Source: DATKAS01 sp963733765
GTDB taxonomy: Bacteria; Actinomycetota; Acidimicrobiia; Acidimicrobiales; DATKAS01
DNA: 64,000 nt
Assembly (NCBI GenBank): GCA_963733765.1
Contig: CAVTEI010000003.1
Span: 1,674,001 to 1,738,000 of the forward strand
Direction of reading: 5' to 3'
A model generated the notes under the pieces. It was not told the origin of the DNA and did not search any database. It saw only the letters and a list, made by a program, of their open reading frames with translations. Positions within the stretch are counted from its first letter, which is position 1. Each line of letters starts with the position of its first letter. The position numbers and the translations under genes are program-made. Shown piece by piece: positions 62,981 to 64,000 of this stretch.

Positions 62981-64000
62981 TCAGCTCGACGAGCGGTCGC
63001 GGAGGCGCTTGCCGATCAGCTCGCGACGCTTCTGGAGGTCGCGGTACGTGAGCGTCTCCGTCGACGTGTCGACGCCGAACGAGGCCTTGACTCCGTCGAG
63101 GTCGAGGGGGACATCCATCGGATGGATGCCCATGTCCGCGGCGAGCCGGTCACCATGGTGCGTCGCGAAGTACGCGGAGATCGCCGTGATCTCGGCGAGC
63201 AGATCCAGGTCCGGGGCGAGCCGGGCGATCGCGCCATCCAGGAACACCATGTTCTTGACGTACAGCATGAGCTCCTTCGGCATACGGGCGCCGTAGCCGA
63301 GCAGAGCCTTGACGATCCTCTGGATCTCGTGGACCAGCTCCTCCCCGGACAACGTCGTCGGGTCGACCGGAGGTTGGTCGAGGCGGAGGTCGCGGACGAC
63401 CGCGTCGATGTCGGTGTCGGGAGGCAGCGCCCCGAGATCGCGGAGCGCGGCGAGCTGCCCCTTCACGTCGTTCGTGGTGGCGCCCATCATCAGCCGGAGG
63501 AACGCGAGCCGGCGCGGCTCGGTGAGCCGGCCCACGATGCCGAAGTCGAGGAGCGCGGTGCGCCCGTCGGGCAGCACGAAAAGGTTCCCGCCGTGCAAGT
63601 CGCCGTGGAAGACGCCGTAGATCATCGCCCCTTCCATGAAGGCGATCATCCCGGTGCGGATCACCGCGGTGGTGTCGATGCCGGCGCGACGCATGCTCTC
63701 CACGTCATCGAAGGCGAAGCCGGACAATCGCTCCATCACGAGCACACGTCGCGTCACGAGTCGGGGGTGCGGACGCGGCACGACATAACCGCGCTGACCG
63801 AGCTCCGCGAGCACCCGCGCGACGTCGAGCATGTTCTGCGCCTCGAGGCGGAAGTCGAGCTCTTCGGAGATCGTCTCTGCGAACAGCTCGACGAGTGCCG
63901 GCGGATTGGCGAGCGCGGCGATCGGGATGCGACCCACCAGATGTGGCGCGAGCCACGACATCGCCGCGAGGTCCTGCCGCACGAGGGTGGCGACCTGGGG
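62981..64000 (-). CDS. ABC1/AarF (UbiB-like) kinase family protein, N-terminus off window
   Basis: The minus strand is open from the window edge to stop at 62981 (340 codons). Conserved kinase-like segments are SEELDFRLEAQNMLDVARVL, VLVMERLSGFAFDD, FHGDLHGGNLFVLPDGRTALLDFGIVGRL (HGD...N and DFG motifs) and a C-terminal helical region. The N-terminal KxGQ motif would lie beyond base 64000. ABC1 kinases support isoprenoid-quinone and lipid homeostasis. Preceding upstream context is unknown. Confidence 0.92.
   Translation of the reverse strand, partial: PQVATLVRQDLAAMSWLAPHLVGRIPIAALANPPALVELFAETISEELDFRLEAQNMLDVARVLAELGQRGYVVPRPHPRLVTRRVLVMERLSGFAFDDVESMRRAGIDTTAVIRTGMIAFMEGAMIYGVFHGDLHGGNLFVLPDGRTALLDFGIVGRLTEPRRLAFLRLMMGATTNDVKGQLAALRDLGALPPDTDIDAVVRDLRLDQPPVDPTTLSGEELVHEIQRIVKALLGYGARMPKELMLYVKNMVFLDGAIARLAPDLDLLAEITAISAYFATHHGDRLAADMGIHPMDVPLDLDGVKASFGVDTSTETLTYRDLQKRRELIGKRLRDRSSS

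Noticed and set aside
1..64000. tRNA, rRNA, riboswitch, replication origin or phage/IS genes
   Set aside because: No T-loop/anticodon patterns, rRNA-like stretches, conserved riboswitch cores, DnaA-box clusters, transposase or integrase motifs were seen on reading; small RNAs cannot be excluded by eye.

Overview
This is a high-GC, gene-dense chromosomal window from an aerobic actinobacterium. Its features fit an uncultured Acidimicrobiia-like lineage better than a streptomycete or mycobacterium, but that placement is inference. Supporting features are five LLM-class (F420/flavin) oxidoreductases, a PPOX F420-type protein, a 180-kDa-class NAD glutamate dehydrogenase, the NucS mismatch endonuclease, a WS/DGAT wax-ester/triacylglycerol synthase, many acyl-CoA dehydrogenases and SDRs, and frequent GTG starts with ATGA overlaps. 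I found no rRNA, tRNA, CRISPR array, transposase or phage gene.

Layout. 1-8.7 kb: three LLM oxidoreductases, an AhpD-like protein, nudC, an M20 peptidase, a YcaQ-type glycosylase, DUF952, a lipocalin-like protein and an SDR. 8.8-15.3 kb: a 58-residue small protein, WS/DGAT, a DsbA-like protein, PAP2, a RecB-like Fe-S nuclease, a SnoaL protein, an AbiEi/DUF559 gene framed by 38-bp inverted repeats, and an acyl-CoA dehydrogenase. 15.3-28.6 kb: giant glutamate dehydrogenase, (3R)-hydroxyacyl-CoA dehydrogenase-like SDR, Bax-inhibitor protein, two more acyl-CoA dehydrogenase-fold proteins, a Thr-rich surface protein, nitroreductase, acyl-CoA synthetase and LLM enzyme. 28.6-39.1 kb: a GH99-like lipoprotein, then a minus-strand envelope operon (GT2/HprK-like, GtrA/GT-C, phosphoesterase, PhoD), then a CTP-synthase-C-terminal-related gene with an in-frame TGA at the cysteine position, and a lipoprotein. 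39.1-50.1 kb: PPOX protein; CocE hydrolase, M20 peptidase and SDR operon; pirin; methyltransferase and DUF427 pair; Fur-like regulator; kinase/LPG-synthase-like membrane protein; formylglycine-generating enzyme. 50.1-64 kb: DUF6325, SHOCT and membrane proteins, a cytosolic-looking solute-binding protein, LLM and serine hydrolase pair, nitronate monooxygenase, geranylgeranyl-reductase family protein, SDR and MaoC pair, NucS, membrane HTH protein, lipoprotein and an ABC1 kinase cut by the right edge.

How the genes work together. The dominant theme is acyl-CoA and isoprenoid/lipid metabolism: FadD, acyl-CoA dehydrogenases, SDR/MaoC and WS/DGAT. A second theme is envelope glycosylation: a GT2 would make polyprenyl-phosphate sugar, GtrA would flip it and a GT-C would use it, with exported phosphoesterases translationally coupled downstream.

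Two points stand out. First, the TGA at 38365-38367 sits exactly at the nucleophilic cysteine position of a family with known seleno-members, and is followed by a six-base-pair stem with a GGUC loop at SECIS-like distance; I consider it a selenocysteine candidate. Second, ten otherwise well-conserved genes carry single-base indels (eleven in all), which looks more like residual assembly error than gene decay. Frameshifted genes are therefore annotated here across their full inferred span.
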